The notes under the pieces were generated by a model. It saw nothing but the letters and a program-made list of their open reading frames with translations, had not been told where the DNA came from and searched no databases. DNA of 64,000 bases, taken from the NCBI GenBank assembly GCA_022821965.1, contig JAJECN010000010.1, positions 124,001 to 188,000 of the forward strand, read 5' to 3'. The stretch's first letter is position 1; the number at the start of each line of letters is the position of its first letter. The DNA is from Candidatus Poribacteria bacterium (GTDB taxonomy: Bacteria > Poribacteria > WGA-4E > WGA-3G). Shown in pieces: positions 14,799 to 22,754 of the stretch. The position numbers were made by a program, and so were the translations under genes.

Positions 14799-17135
14799 AT
14801 GCAACAGACGACAAATCGATATAGAACTATCATGAAAAAAGGAGTTAGCAGCCAATTTCATCTCCTGCTTGTCGGCTGCATATTGTTCCTTACCTTTGCT
14901 TCTGTAGGTTTCACCAATGAACTGCGTCTGGTTACTGGAGTAGAATTTCAACCGCTTGCGTCAGCAACACAGCGGCTTATTGAGGCGTTGGATTATCTCG
15001 GTTCACCTCTGTCTGAGGACGACCTTTCGGCAATTGAGAAAGCCTTGGTCTCTGAAGACCATCAACAAGCGGTTATTGACATTCAGAAAACGCTTGATGC
15101 CCACTGTTTGACCGGTGTCAATATCAATCCTGAGAGTCGTGTGAAGGTTATGGAAGGTCCCGTCAATAAGGAACTAATGCAGCAGGGTTGGCGCACATTT
15201 TTGGTAAAGGTTCACAACGAGGCTGCCGTGACAGCACCGCTGGCGGCAGAGAGCGCGAATTCAGCACCGCTGTATAAACGTTCGAGCGGAAGACCTGATC
15301 CGGAGATGACCGTCCCTAAAAGCGAGATTCCGCACCGATTTCTCGATATTGAAGTCTATACGAACCCACCCTTGAAAGCAAGTCTTTCCGGTTTAGCGTT
15401 GGAATATCGGATCGTTCAACTTTACAGTCGCGATGCAGGCAAACGGGAGGCGATGCTCGGTTTCAACATCGGTCAGGGAACACAGGACATCGGATTCCGA
15501 AGTGAAGTGCCGATCCTATTCGATTGTGTGCCAGCGGTGGGGGTAACCTTGGAGGTCTTGGACTTTGATGGAAAACCGACGACTGCAGCTTTTATCATTC
15601 GTGATAAACTGAATCGGGTATATCCGTCGCGCGGACGACGACTTGCACCGGATTTCTTCTTTCATAACCAAATCTATCGGCACAGTGGCGAATCCGTCCT
15701 CCTGCCGCCTGGCAACTATACTGTCGAATACACACGGGGACCGGAATATAAGATAAAAACACAAACCGTTACTGTCCCGAATGCCCGGACGCATCAAGAG
15801 ACCTTTCATCTGGAAAGATGGATCCATATCGCTGCGGAGGGCTGGCGTTCTGGCGATCATCATGTACACGCAGCCGGTTGCTCTCACTATGAAAGTCCGA
15901 CCGAGGGTGTTACACCGGAAGACATGATGCGGCACATTCTCGGAGAAGACCTCAATGTTGGGTGTGTGCTCTCGTGGGGACCCTGCTGGTATTTTCAGAA
16001 GCAGTTTTTTGACGGCAAGGTTCATGAACTCTCAACCGATGATTACGTAATGCGATACGATGTGGAGGTTTCAGGTTTCCCCTCTTCACACGCTGGACAT
16101 CTCTCATTACTGGGGTTGACTGAGGACGACTACAAGGGTGTTGAACGGATTGAGGAGTGGCCCAGTTGGGATCTCCCTGTCCTCCAGTGGGCGAAAGAGC
16201 AGGGCGCGGTGACAGGCTTCAGTCACAGCGGTTGGGGATTGAAAGTGGATGGCGACGAACTCCCCAATTACAACATGCCTCCTTTTGACGGTATCGGTGC
16301 GAACGAGTATATTGTAGATGTGGTTCATGACACTGTTGATTTCATCTCTACGGTGGACACACCTGCTGTTTGGGAACTGAATATCTGGTATCACACGCTG
16401 AATTGCGGTTTCCGCACGCGAATCAGTGGCGAAACGGATTTCCCTTGTATTTATGGAGAACGCGTCGGATTGGGGCGTATCTATGTGAAAATGCCTGCCG
16501 GTGCCCTTGACTTTGACGCATGGGTGGCAGGGTTGAAAGATGGTCGTTCTTATGTCGGAGATGGTAAAAGTCATCTATTAGACTTTACTGTCGGGGGCGT
16601 ACCCGTTGGAGAAAAGACAGCAACTGGAGAGCTTAGCCAGTTGGATTTGGAAGCACCCAGCACGGTAACCATCACGGCTCGCGTCGCTGCACGGCTTGGC
16701 GAAACGCCTAATCTTGAGATAAAGAATCGCGCTTTGGATCAGCAGCCGTATTGGGACGTTGAGCGTGCACGCATTGCGGAGAGCCAGAAGGTGCCTGTTG
16801 AACTCATTGTCAATGGTCAGGCGGTTGAAACACAGGAGATTGTCGCTGACGGTGAAATCGTACTCGTTCAATTTGATACACCTATTGACAGATCGAGTTG
16901 GGTCGCGCTCCGTATATTTCCATCGTCCCATACAAATCCGGTTTTTGTCATTGTAGATGGTAAACCGATTCGAGCAAGTCGCAGAAGTGCACAATGGTGC
17001 TTGGATGCCGTGGAGGTCTGCTGGAACGAAAAGGTTGATCGCATCCGGGAGGAGGAACGCGATGCTGCACGCAAAGCATACGACGTAGCATCGCAGACAT
17101 ATCAGAAAATTCTTGAGGAATCTGATGTAGATTGA
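14799..17135 (+). CDS. Secreted CehA/McbA-type PHP-domain metallohydrolase
   Basis: ATG 14799 with AGGAGG about 8 nt upstream. 778 residues with an N-terminal signal peptide (FHLLLVGCILFLTFASVGFTN). The first ~330 residues are beta-rich, including a region like a carboxypeptidase-regulatory fold (LLPPGNYTVEYTRGPEYK). The PHP metal-binding start is SGDHHVHAAGCSHYE at about residue 350; later metal-ligand candidates are VTGFSHSGWGLK and GETDFPCIYGERVG. The family includes CehA and McbA carbaryl esterases, so hydrolysis of an ester or phosphoester is likely, outside the cytoplasm. The C-terminal ~60 residues form a charged helix. It seems to be a single-gene unit. Confidence 0.78.
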   Translation: MQQTTNRYRTIMKKGVSSQFHLLLVGCILFLTFASVGFTNELRLVTGVEFQPLASATQRLIEALDYLGSPLSEDDLSAIEKALVSEDHQQAVIDIQKTLDAHCLTGVNINPESRVKVMEGPVNKELMQQGWRTFLVKVHNEAAVTAPLAAESANSAPLYKRSSGRPDPEMTVPKSEIPHRFLDIEVYTNPPLKASLSGLALEYRIVQLYSRDAGKREAMLGFNIGQGTQDIGFRSEVPILFDCVPAVGVTLEVLDFDGKPTTAAFIIRDKLNRVYPSRGRRLAPDFFFHNQIYRHSGESVLLPPGNYTVEYTRGPEYKIKTQTVTVPNARTHQETFHLERWIHIAAEGWRSGDHHVHAAGCSHYESPTEGVTPEDMMRHILGEDLNVGCVLSWGPCWYFQKQFFDGKVHELSTDDYVMRYDVEVSGFPSSHAGHLSLLGLTEDDYKGVERIEEWPSWDLPVLQWAKEQGAVTGFSHSGWGLKVDGDELPNYNMPPFDGIGANEYIVDVVHDTVDFISTVDTPAVWELNIWYHTLNCGFRTRISGETDFPCIYGERVGLGRIYVKMPAGALDFDAWVAGLKDGRSYVGDGKSHLLDFTVGGVPVGEKTATGELSQLDLEAPSTVTITARVAARLGETPNLEIKNRALDQQPYWDVERARIAESQKVPVELIVNGQAVETQEIVADGEIVLVQFDTPIDRSSWVALRIFPSSHTNPVFVIVDGKPIRASRRSAQWCLDAVEVCWNEKVDRIREEERDAARKAYDVASQTYQKILEESDVD

Positions 17136-17205
17136 AACTGAAGTCAGAACTGAAGTGTATGAGGTCTCTTGAGAAAAGCAACCATTTAACGTGGAGATGA
17201 ACTCG

Positions 17206-18132
17206 ATGCGATACGATAAAAACAGATTCAAAATATGGGCACTCCCTCACCCTATTCTCTTACACTGGGTACTGAACCCAGTAATAATGTTCCAAGAACT
17301 GATTTTCGGACAACGACTTCCCAAAGTCTCGTTGGTTGACAAAGAGAGTGATAAACCTTGGATGGAACGCTCTTACATTCCCTGTCCGCACTGTGAAACG
17401 CTGAATGACAGCCGTTTGTGGGCAACAAAAGGAAATGCCTTTGGACATTGGTTTGGCTTTGTTTGTCCAAGTTGCCATCAAATAATTCCTTGCCTATGGA
17501 ACATTTTTAGTCTCGCCGTATTGGCGATTACTTTCCCGCTGTGGTATTTCCCCGCACGGTTCTTCCACCAAAGATGGCTTGAGAAAGAAAAAGAGAGATT
17601 GGCGAAGGTCCTTGAACGTCCCCTGATCCAAGCAACGTCCATACTTTCGATAGGTTGGATAGGCATTTTCGCTTACGGTGTATCCTTCATGGTGATATGG
17701 GTGATTTGCGAGGTTTTGCGGAACGTTTGGAACGGAAGGGAATGGGATTTGAAAACGATGCTCGAAAGTTTGCCAATGGGGATGGTAGCTGGCTTTGCGA
17801 TCAGTTTATTCCTGAGCTGGATGGAGAAAGACAAAGAGAAAGAAAGATTGGCGAAGGTTCCTGAACGCCCTTTGATTCGGGCAATTCGGGCAAAGTCCAT
17901 AAATTGGTTTGAGTTAAGGTGGTTTTTTAGAGGCACTTTTTATTTTGGTGGATTCATGTGGGTAGTTTTCGGGGTGTGGGACGTTTGGACGGGAAGAGAA
18001 TCGGGTTTGATGTTTGATGGGTTGCCAGTTTGTTTGTTATTAGGCTTTATATGGGGAGCATTCATGCAAGTTTTGGTGAATCTATTGAATCTATTGGATG
18101 AATCTAAAAGGAGGAAAGGCAGAAAGACCTGA
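17206..18132 (+). CDS. Zinc-ribbon multi-pass membrane protein, paralog 1 (with duplicated C-terminal module)
   Basis: The start is set by comparison of three tandem paralogs: each has GGAG, about 9 nt, then ATG encoding M-R/Q-Y-D-K-N-R-F. 308 residues. Two cysteine pairs (PCPHC and VCPSCH) form a likely zinc ribbon on the soluble N-terminal part, followed by the membrane segment IFSLAVLAITFPLWYFPARFF. The C-terminal module (R-L-A-K-V-x-E-R-P-L-I, then two hydrophobic helices) occurs twice in tandem here, 83 residues apart, but only once in the other two paralogs. Family unknown to me. Related DNA flanks both sides, so the array arose by segmental duplication. Confidence 0.75.
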   Translation: MRYDKNRFKIWALPHPILLHWVLNPVIMFQELIFGQRLPKVSLVDKESDKPWMERSYIPCPHCETLNDSRLWATKGNAFGHWFGFVCPSCHQIIPCLWNIFSLAVLAITFPLWYFPARFFHQRWLEKEKERLAKVLERPLIQATSILSIGWIGIFAYGVSFMVIWVICEVLRNVWNGREWDLKTMLESLPMGMVAGFAISLFLSWMEKDKEKERLAKVPERPLIRAIRAKSINWFELRWFFRGTFYFGGFMWVVFGVWDVWTGRESGLMFDGLPVCLLLGFIWGAFMQVLVNLLNLLDESKRRKGRKT

Positions 18133-18239
18133 ATCTGACTGAGGAAGCCATTGGGGTATACAATCAAGTATTTTATGATTGACTATAATGTATGAAGTCT
18201 CTTAAAGAAGGGCAACCGTTTGGTACGGAGGCGAATCCG

Positions 18240-18899
18240 ATGCAATATGACAAAAACAGATTTGAAATATGGGCCGTACCTCACCCCCTTGTCTTATTCT
18301 ATGTACTGAACCCGCTAATAGTGTTCAACGAACTGATTCTCGGACAACGACTTCCCAAAGTCACATTGATTGATGAAAAGAGTGATAGACCCTTTTTTGA
18401 ACGTTGTTACATCCCCTGTCCACACTGTGAAACGCTGAATGACAACCGTTTGTGGGCAAAATGGAATGGTTTTGGGCATTGGTTTGGCATTGTTTGTCCA
18501 AGTTGCCATCAAATAATCCCGTGTCTATGGAACATTTTTAGTCTCGCCGTATTGGCGATTACTTTCCCGTTGTGGTATTTCCCCGCACGGTTCTTCCGTC
18601 GAAGATGGCTTGAGATAGAAAAAAAGAGATTGGCGAGTGTTCTTGAAGGTCCCTTGACTCAAGCAGGATACATAAATTGGTTTTTAAGAGGTGTCTTCTT
18701 TTTGGGTGGACTTGTGTGGGTGATCTTCGAGATTATTCCACAGGTATGGAAGGTTTTGAATGGCGGAGAATGGGATTGGATAATGATGTTTATTGCGTTA
18801 CCAATTTGGTTGATACCAGGCTTTGGGTGTAGCTTATTATGGATGCATCGTTGGCTGAATCGAAAAGGGAAAAAGGCGGACGGACATGAATCTGATTAA
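18240..18899 (+). CDS. Zinc-ribbon multi-pass membrane protein, paralog 2
   Basis: ATG 18240 preceded by GGAGGCGAATCCG. 219 residues, near-identical in the core to the copies on either side (PHP-L-V-L-F-Y-V-L-N-P, IPCPHCETLND, FGIVCPSCHQIIPCLWNIFSLAVLAITFPLWYFPARFF). It has one C-terminal module with two predicted helices (FLRGVFFLGGLVWVIFEII and FIALPIWLIPGFGCSLLW). After the stop lies a fragment of the downstream dioxygenase gene, showing that the duplicated unit extended past this gene. Function unknown; a membrane-anchored zinc-ribbon protein is as far as the sequence goes. Confidence 0.75.
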   Translation: MQYDKNRFEIWAVPHPLVLFYVLNPLIVFNELILGQRLPKVTLIDEKSDRPFFERCYIPCPHCETLNDNRLWAKWNGFGHWFGIVCPSCHQIIPCLWNIFSLAVLAITFPLWYFPARFFRRRWLEIEKKRLASVLEGPLTQAGYINWFLRGVFFLGGLVWVIFEIIPQVWKVLNGGEWDWIMMFIALPIWLIPGFGCSLLWMHRWLNRKGKKADGHESD

Positions 18900-18923
18900 A
18901 AATCCACTATAAGGAGCCGTGTT

Positions 18924-18971
18924 ATGAAACTTATGCCTCAAGAGGTTGAACAATTCAGTAGGTTGGGTTGA
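18924..18971 (+). pseudogene. 5' fragment of a phytanoyl-CoA dioxygenase gene
   Basis: CACTATAAGGAG...ATGAAACTTATGCCTCAAGAG repeats the ribosome site and first codons of the intact gene at 19963. After about 11 shared codons (MKLMPQE-x-EQF) the reading enters the palindromic element at 18958 and stops at TGA 18969-18971. It is the 3' end of a duplicated segment, cut off by the element. Confidence 0.8.
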
Positions 18972-19193
18972 ACGGATGTCCCCAAAACCTGAAAAACAAT
19001 CGAAAAATCAATCCACTCCGTAGATGTTACGTCAAAAAAAACCGAGTGAAACCCAACATTTTTGTGGCTCCTGAGACGCTGATGGTATGAAGTTGGGTTT
19101 CACTGCGTTCTTGATCCCATACGATGACAGGCTGGATTTGGGAGGTATTTGGGGAACACATCAGTCTTTTGAGTTCCGTTCAACCCAACCTAC
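18958..19193. mobile_element. 236-bp nested palindrome, MITE-like
   Basis: The ends are perfect 19-bp inverted repeats, GTAGGTTGGGTTGAACGGA (18958-18976) and its complement (19175-19193). Just inside, TGTCCCCAAA and TTTGGGGAACA continue the symmetry. A second perfect 13-bp pair lies at 19045-19057 (AGTGAAACCCAAC) and 19092-19104. There is no ORF of note, and no target duplication is evident. The outer motif TAGGTTGGGTTGA recurs at 42058-42070. A non-autonomous transposable element or a dispersed palindromic repeat is the likely explanation. It fills most of the 347-bp space between paralogs 2 and 3. Confidence 0.65.
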
Positions 19194-19246
19194 GGGACTG
19201 AGGAGTTTCTTAAGAAAAGCAATCATTTGACCTGGAGATGAACCCG

Positions 19247-19903
19247 ATGCAATATGACAAAAATAGATTCAAAATATGGGCACTCCCTCACCCTATTCTC
19301 TTACACTGGGTACTGAACCCAGGAGTAATGGTTGGTGAACTGATTTTCGGGGTACGAGCCGCCAAAGTCACCTTGATTGACAAAAAGAGTGATAAACCTT
19401 TGTTGGAACGTTCTTACATTCCGTGTCCGCACTGTGAAACGCTTAATGATGCCCGTTTATGGGCAAAAGGAAGGGCTTTTGGGAATTGGTTTGGCTTTGT
19501 TTGTCCAAGTTGCCATGAAATAATTCCGTGTCTATGGAACATTTTTAGTCTCGGCATATTGGCGATTACTTTCCCGTTGTGGTATTTCCCCGCACGGTTC
19601 TTCCGCCGAAGATGGCTTGAGAATGAAAAAAAGAGATTGGCGAGTGTTCTTAAACATCCCTTGATTCAAGCAGGAGACATAAATTGGCTTTTAAGAGGCA
19701 CCTTCTTTTTCGGTGGATTCATGTGGGGGATTATGGGGGTTATTCCGCAGGTCTGGGAGGTTTTGAATGGAGGGGAATGGGATTGGATAATGATGTTTAT
19801 TGCGTTGCCAATTTGGTTGGTAACAGGATTTATGTGGGGCTTATTCATGCGTTTTTTCATGAATCGAAAGGGAGAAAAGACAGACAAACATGAATCTGAA
19901 TGA
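19247..19903 (+). CDS. Zinc-ribbon multi-pass membrane protein, paralog 3
   Basis: ATG 19247 after GGAGATGAACCCG. 218 residues, closest in layout to paralog 2: PHPILLHWVLNPGVMV, IPCPHCETLNDARLW, FVCPSCHEIIPCLWNIFSLGILAITFPLWYFPARFF, then one C-terminal module with FFGGFMWGIMGVIPQVW and ALPIWLVTGFMWGLFM. The ~45 bp before the start match those before paralog 1. The following DNA leads into the intact dioxygenase gene 59 bp away; this is probably the ancestral arrangement that was duplicated. The role is unknown. Confidence 0.75.
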   Translation: MQYDKNRFKIWALPHPILLHWVLNPGVMVGELIFGVRAAKVTLIDKKSDKPLLERSYIPCPHCETLNDARLWAKGRAFGNWFGFVCPSCHEIIPCLWNIFSLGILAITFPLWYFPARFFRRRWLENEKKRLASVLKHPLIQAGDINWLLRGTFFFGGFMWGIMGVIPQVWEVLNGGEWDWIMMFIALPIWLVTGFMWGLFMRFFMNRKGEKTDKHESE

Positions 19904-19962
19904 AGAAACCGTTAGGTCTACAATTAGGTATTTTTATAATCTACTATAAGGAGCAATGTGTT

Positions 19963-20730
19963 ATGAAACTTATGCCTCAAGAGATCGAGCAATTCAAGCG
20001 CGTAGGCTATCTCAAAATCGAAGGACGCGTCATTGATGACGAGCATCTTACCGTGCTACGCGAACATTACGATGCCCAATTTTCACAGAGACGCGGCACA
20101 ATCGGTGAAGGATTGCGTAACCTTGCAGTCGTCGGGGAATCGGAGAGCGATGAAGACGCTGATCGTGAAGAAGAGATGTTACAGATTATGGAGATGTGGC
20201 GTTTGGATGAGGAATATCGGAAGTTACTCTACCACGAACCGCTGTTAGATATCGTCGAGAGTTTAATTGGATCCGATATCCAGTTATTTCACGATCAGGC
20301 ACTCTACAAACCCGCCTATCACGGCGGTGAAGTGTATTGGCACCAAGATAATGCATATTGGCAATGCGTCCCGCCCAATCTTGTGAGTATCTGGTTAGCA
20401 CTCGATGATGCCGACGAAGAGAACGGGTGTATGAACGTTATCCCCGGCAGTTATTTGGAAGGATTGGCGGCGCACGGACGTGCTGAGTCAGAGAAAGGTA
20501 AATTGCCAGCGTTGTTGGAGGTGGATGCTGATGTGGATCGTGCTGTACCCGTGCCAGTTAAAGCCGGATGCGTAATGGTACATCACTGTATGACACTCCA
20601 CCAAACGAATCCGAACCGCTCACCCCGAGACCGTCGGGCATTGGCTCTCCATTACATGCCATCCGGTACGCGGAATCGCGATGGTGAGGTAATGAAAGAC
20701 AATCCGCTGCTCCGCGGTAAGTTAGTGTGA
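19963..20730 (+). CDS. Phytanoyl-CoA dioxygenase (PhyH) family Fe(II)/2-oxoglutarate oxygenase
   Basis: ATG 19963 with AAGGAG at 19948-19953; upstream codons in frame lack a ribosome site. 255 residues, normal for the family. The iron site is H-x-D in VYWHQDNAYW, and the distal histidine is in MVHHCMTLHQTNPNRSPRDRRALALHY, where the downstream arginines would bind 2-oxoglutarate. LALDDADEENGCMNVIPGSY is the typical core between them. Members hydroxylate diverse small molecules, not only phytanoyl-CoA, and are abundant in sponge- and algae-associated bacteria. A truncated copy of its 5' end lies at 18924. It is convergent with the LamG gene. Confidence 0.88.
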   Translation: MKLMPQEIEQFKRVGYLKIEGRVIDDEHLTVLREHYDAQFSQRRGTIGEGLRNLAVVGESESDEDADREEEMLQIMEMWRLDEEYRKLLYHEPLLDIVESLIGSDIQLFHDQALYKPAYHGGEVYWHQDNAYWQCVPPNLVSIWLALDDADEENGCMNVIPGSYLEGLAAHGRAESEKGKLPALLEVDADVDRAVPVPVKAGCVMVHHCMTLHQTNPNRSPRDRRALALHYMPSGTRNRDGEVMKDNPLLRGKLV

Positions 20731-20788
20731 AAGCGGTGCCAATGGGTGAAAGGTGTATGAGTAAAATCTATTATGCCGTGATATCCGC

Positions 20789-20833
20789 GACAAGACTGAG
20801 GGTGTCCAGTGTTGAACTACACTCAGCCTTGTC
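20789..20833. terminator. Imperfect hairpin between convergent genes
   Basis: GACAAG-A-CTGAG (20789-20800) faces CTCAG-C-CTTGTC (20822-20833), 11 pairs around one mismatch. It lies between the dioxygenase and the convergent LamG gene, so a bidirectional terminator is plausible. There is no clear T-run on either side, which keeps confidence low. Confidence 0.35.
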
Positions 20834-20886
20834 ACCAGCAATTCGGAAAATTGCGAACTAACGCAATCTTTAGGTTTGGGAGTCGG

Positions 20887-21684
20887 TCAATCGGCTTTAA
20901 TATCAGCCCAGGTCGTTGTGAGTTTACCTGAAGGTTCAATATCAGCTGCTTTTTCTAACCCATCATTCATGAGGGTTTCAAGATCATCATCGTCCAACGC
21001 AACATTGAAGACGGCGACGTCGTCAACAATTCCAGCGAAAAACTGTCCCCATTGACCATGTTGTCCAGTGGCGAGATAGATACCTATTAAAAGGGGTTTA
21101 TCAGTTAACGGATTCCTTCCTAAGTTTGGCGTCGTTATACCCTCGCCAATCTGATCAGCGTCGATATATACACCAAATTCTTCGCCATCCCAGGTAACGG
21201 CAACATGATGCCAATCTGTATCCGGTTTCCAAGGTGCATCTATAAAGTGAAGCGTACCGCCTGGATCATGCGTGTGATGTCGGATTCTACCCGCATCCCA
21301 CCAAAATCCAGGAGCCCAGTCATCTTTGGTCACAACACCCATGCCACCCCCGGGCGGTTTATCTAATTTGAACCAAAGCGCAATCGTGTGTTCGCCTCCG
21401 ACATTTAAAGAATCGTCGTGAGCAATTTCTACGTAAGAATCCGAACCGTCAAGGTGTAAACCCTTACCAAATTTGCCATTAACCCATTTTGCACCACCCT
21501 CAACCGTGCCATCATTACCTGTTCCAGAGGAATCTTCGACTTTGTTACCATTCCCCTCATCAAAGAGCCACATGCCGACGCAATCTCCAAAGTCAATTGC
21601 CGCAGAGCTGGTCCCTACAAACATCAGACTCATAACCATTAAACTGACACATAGCAGTTTTAACCTTGTAACTGTAGTTTGCAT
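20887..21684 (-). CDS. Secreted LamG/concanavalin A-like protein with conserved C-terminal tail
   Basis: Start ATG (21682-21684) preceded by GGGAGGA on the minus strand. 265 residues: a signal peptide (LLCVSLMVMSLMFVGTSSA), then one LamG-type jelly roll. Typical marks are CVGMWLFDEGNGNKVEDSSGTGNDGTVEG, HTIALWFKLDKP, WHHVAVTWDGEEFGVYIDADQIG and the final FAGIVDDVAVFNVALDDDDL. The protein ends GKLTTTWADIKAD, a tail shared with the three other LamG proteins in this window. Such domains bind sugars or proteins at the cell surface. No enzyme active site is visible. The gene stands alone on the minus strand. Confidence 0.82.
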   Translation of the reverse strand: MQTTVTRLKLLCVSLMVMSLMFVGTSSAAIDFGDCVGMWLFDEGNGNKVEDSSGTGNDGTVEGGAKWVNGKFGKGLHLDGSDSYVEIAHDDSLNVGGEHTIALWFKLDKPPGGGMGVVTKDDWAPGFWWDAGRIRHHTHDPGGTLHFIDAPWKPDTDWHHVAVTWDGEEFGVYIDADQIGEGITTPNLGRNPLTDKPLLIGIYLATGQHGQWGQFFAGIVDDVAVFNVALDDDDLETLMNDGLEKAADIEPSGKLTTTWADIKAD

Positions 21685-21852
21685 CTTTTGTTTCCTCCCT
21701 TATCATTCTCAAAACGAAAACTTTAGTCCCTGAGGCAGCAAGAATAATCTGGCTTTCCTCTGTACAATTATGCTACACAATACACAATTATATCATTTAG
21801 GTGTTTCACTTGTCAAGTTGCGATTTCCAATTTCCAATGTCGCAGGTAAGTG

Positions 21853-21882
21853 TGGACTCAAAAGACGCAAGCGTGATATAAT
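21853..21882 (+). promoter_or_regulatory. Possible promoter with extended TATAAT
   Basis: TGATATAAT (-10 hexamer at 21877-21882, preceded by TG-A) has a weak TGGACT 18 nt upstream. It would serve the methyltransferase/MR-MLE pair from 21979. Confidence 0.4.
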
Positions 21883-21978
21883 CTCAAACATGTGCAAATA
21901 CCCTTTCTAAGTTTAGTGCCTGTCTCCGACAACTTTAGGATGTTTCCTATTTATTCAACTTTTTTGACGGAGGTATTG

Positions 21979-22734
21979 ATGTCAAACACCGAACTCAAGA
22001 CCACGTTTAATACTGCCCCAACGCTCTATGAAGATGTCCGACCCGGGTATCCTGAAGAACTGATTCAGGATGTCTTGGACATCTCTGGACTCAGCGATCA
22101 CAGCAGAATCCTTGAAGTCGGATGCGGCACCGGAAAAGCAACTCAACCTTTTGCGGGACGCGGATACGAATTGGTCTGTTTGGATATTGGTGCCGATCTG
22201 ATCGCCGTCGCAAAAGAAAGGTTGGAAGGATTTCCAAATGTTTCATTTGTGGAACGAGCTTTTGAAGAGTGGAAATCAGACGAAAAGTTTGATTTGGTTA
22301 TTTCTGCCACCGCCTTTCATTGGGTGGATCCAAAAGTGAGATACCTGAAGGCATCCGAAGTGCTTAAATCAAAGGGTTTCCTTGCCGTTTTCTCCAATCA
22401 GCATGTCAGAAAGGATGAGGGATTCTTTGCGGAAAGCCAGAGTCTTTATGATAAATACTACTCTCCGCTGACCATGAGTGGTCCTACACACGCCACAAAC
22501 TTTCCCGGCGTGGAAGCCTTTCAAGATCCAATTAAACGCGTCTACCCGTGGAGCCAAACATATTCATCTGAGCAGTACATCAAACTCTTGGGTACGTATT
22601 CAGGGCATATCGCGTTGCCAGAGAAAAATAAACGTCTCCTGTTTGAGGGGATTGCCAATCTCATTGAGACAAAGTACGAGGGTCGGGTAACCAAACATTA
22701 TGAAGCCGTTCTTGACCTTCGGCAGACGAAATGA
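21979..22734 (+). CDS. Class I SAM-dependent methyltransferase
   Basis: ATG 21979 after GGAGG (21969-21973); the longer frame from 21892 has no ribosome site. 251 residues. Motif I is ILEVGCGTGKATQPFAGRGYELVCLDIG and motif post-I/II lies around VISATAFHWVDPKVRYLKASEVLKSKGFLAVFS. The layout matches the UbiE/Cyp-type Methyltransf_11 group, which methylates small molecules. The N-terminal FNTAPTLYEDVRPGYPEEL is typical of this subfamily. The TGA overlaps an in-frame ATG of the next gene, so the two are probably co-translated. Substrate unknown. Confidence 0.88.
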   Translation: MSNTELKTTFNTAPTLYEDVRPGYPEELIQDVLDISGLSDHSRILEVGCGTGKATQPFAGRGYELVCLDIGADLIAVAKERLEGFPNVSFVERAFEEWKSDEKFDLVISATAFHWVDPKVRYLKASEVLKSKGFLAVFSNQHVRKDEGFFAESQSLYDKYYSPLTMSGPTHATNFPGVEAFQDPIKRVYPWSQTYSSEQYIKLLGTYSGHIALPEKNKRLLFEGIANLIETKYEGRVTKHYEAVLDLRQTK

Positions 22735-22754
22735 ATCGGAGAGAGGACAACAGA

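Noticed and set aside
15516-17250. Several 100-217-codon minus-strand frames opposite the PHP-domain gene
   Set aside because: They follow codon-structure complementarity of the real gene, have poor starts and look like no protein family.
18960-19190. Possible CRISPR-like repeat because of recurring GTTGGGTT motifs
   Set aside because: Repeats are inverted, not direct and evenly spaced. No cas gene is present. It is a palindromic element.
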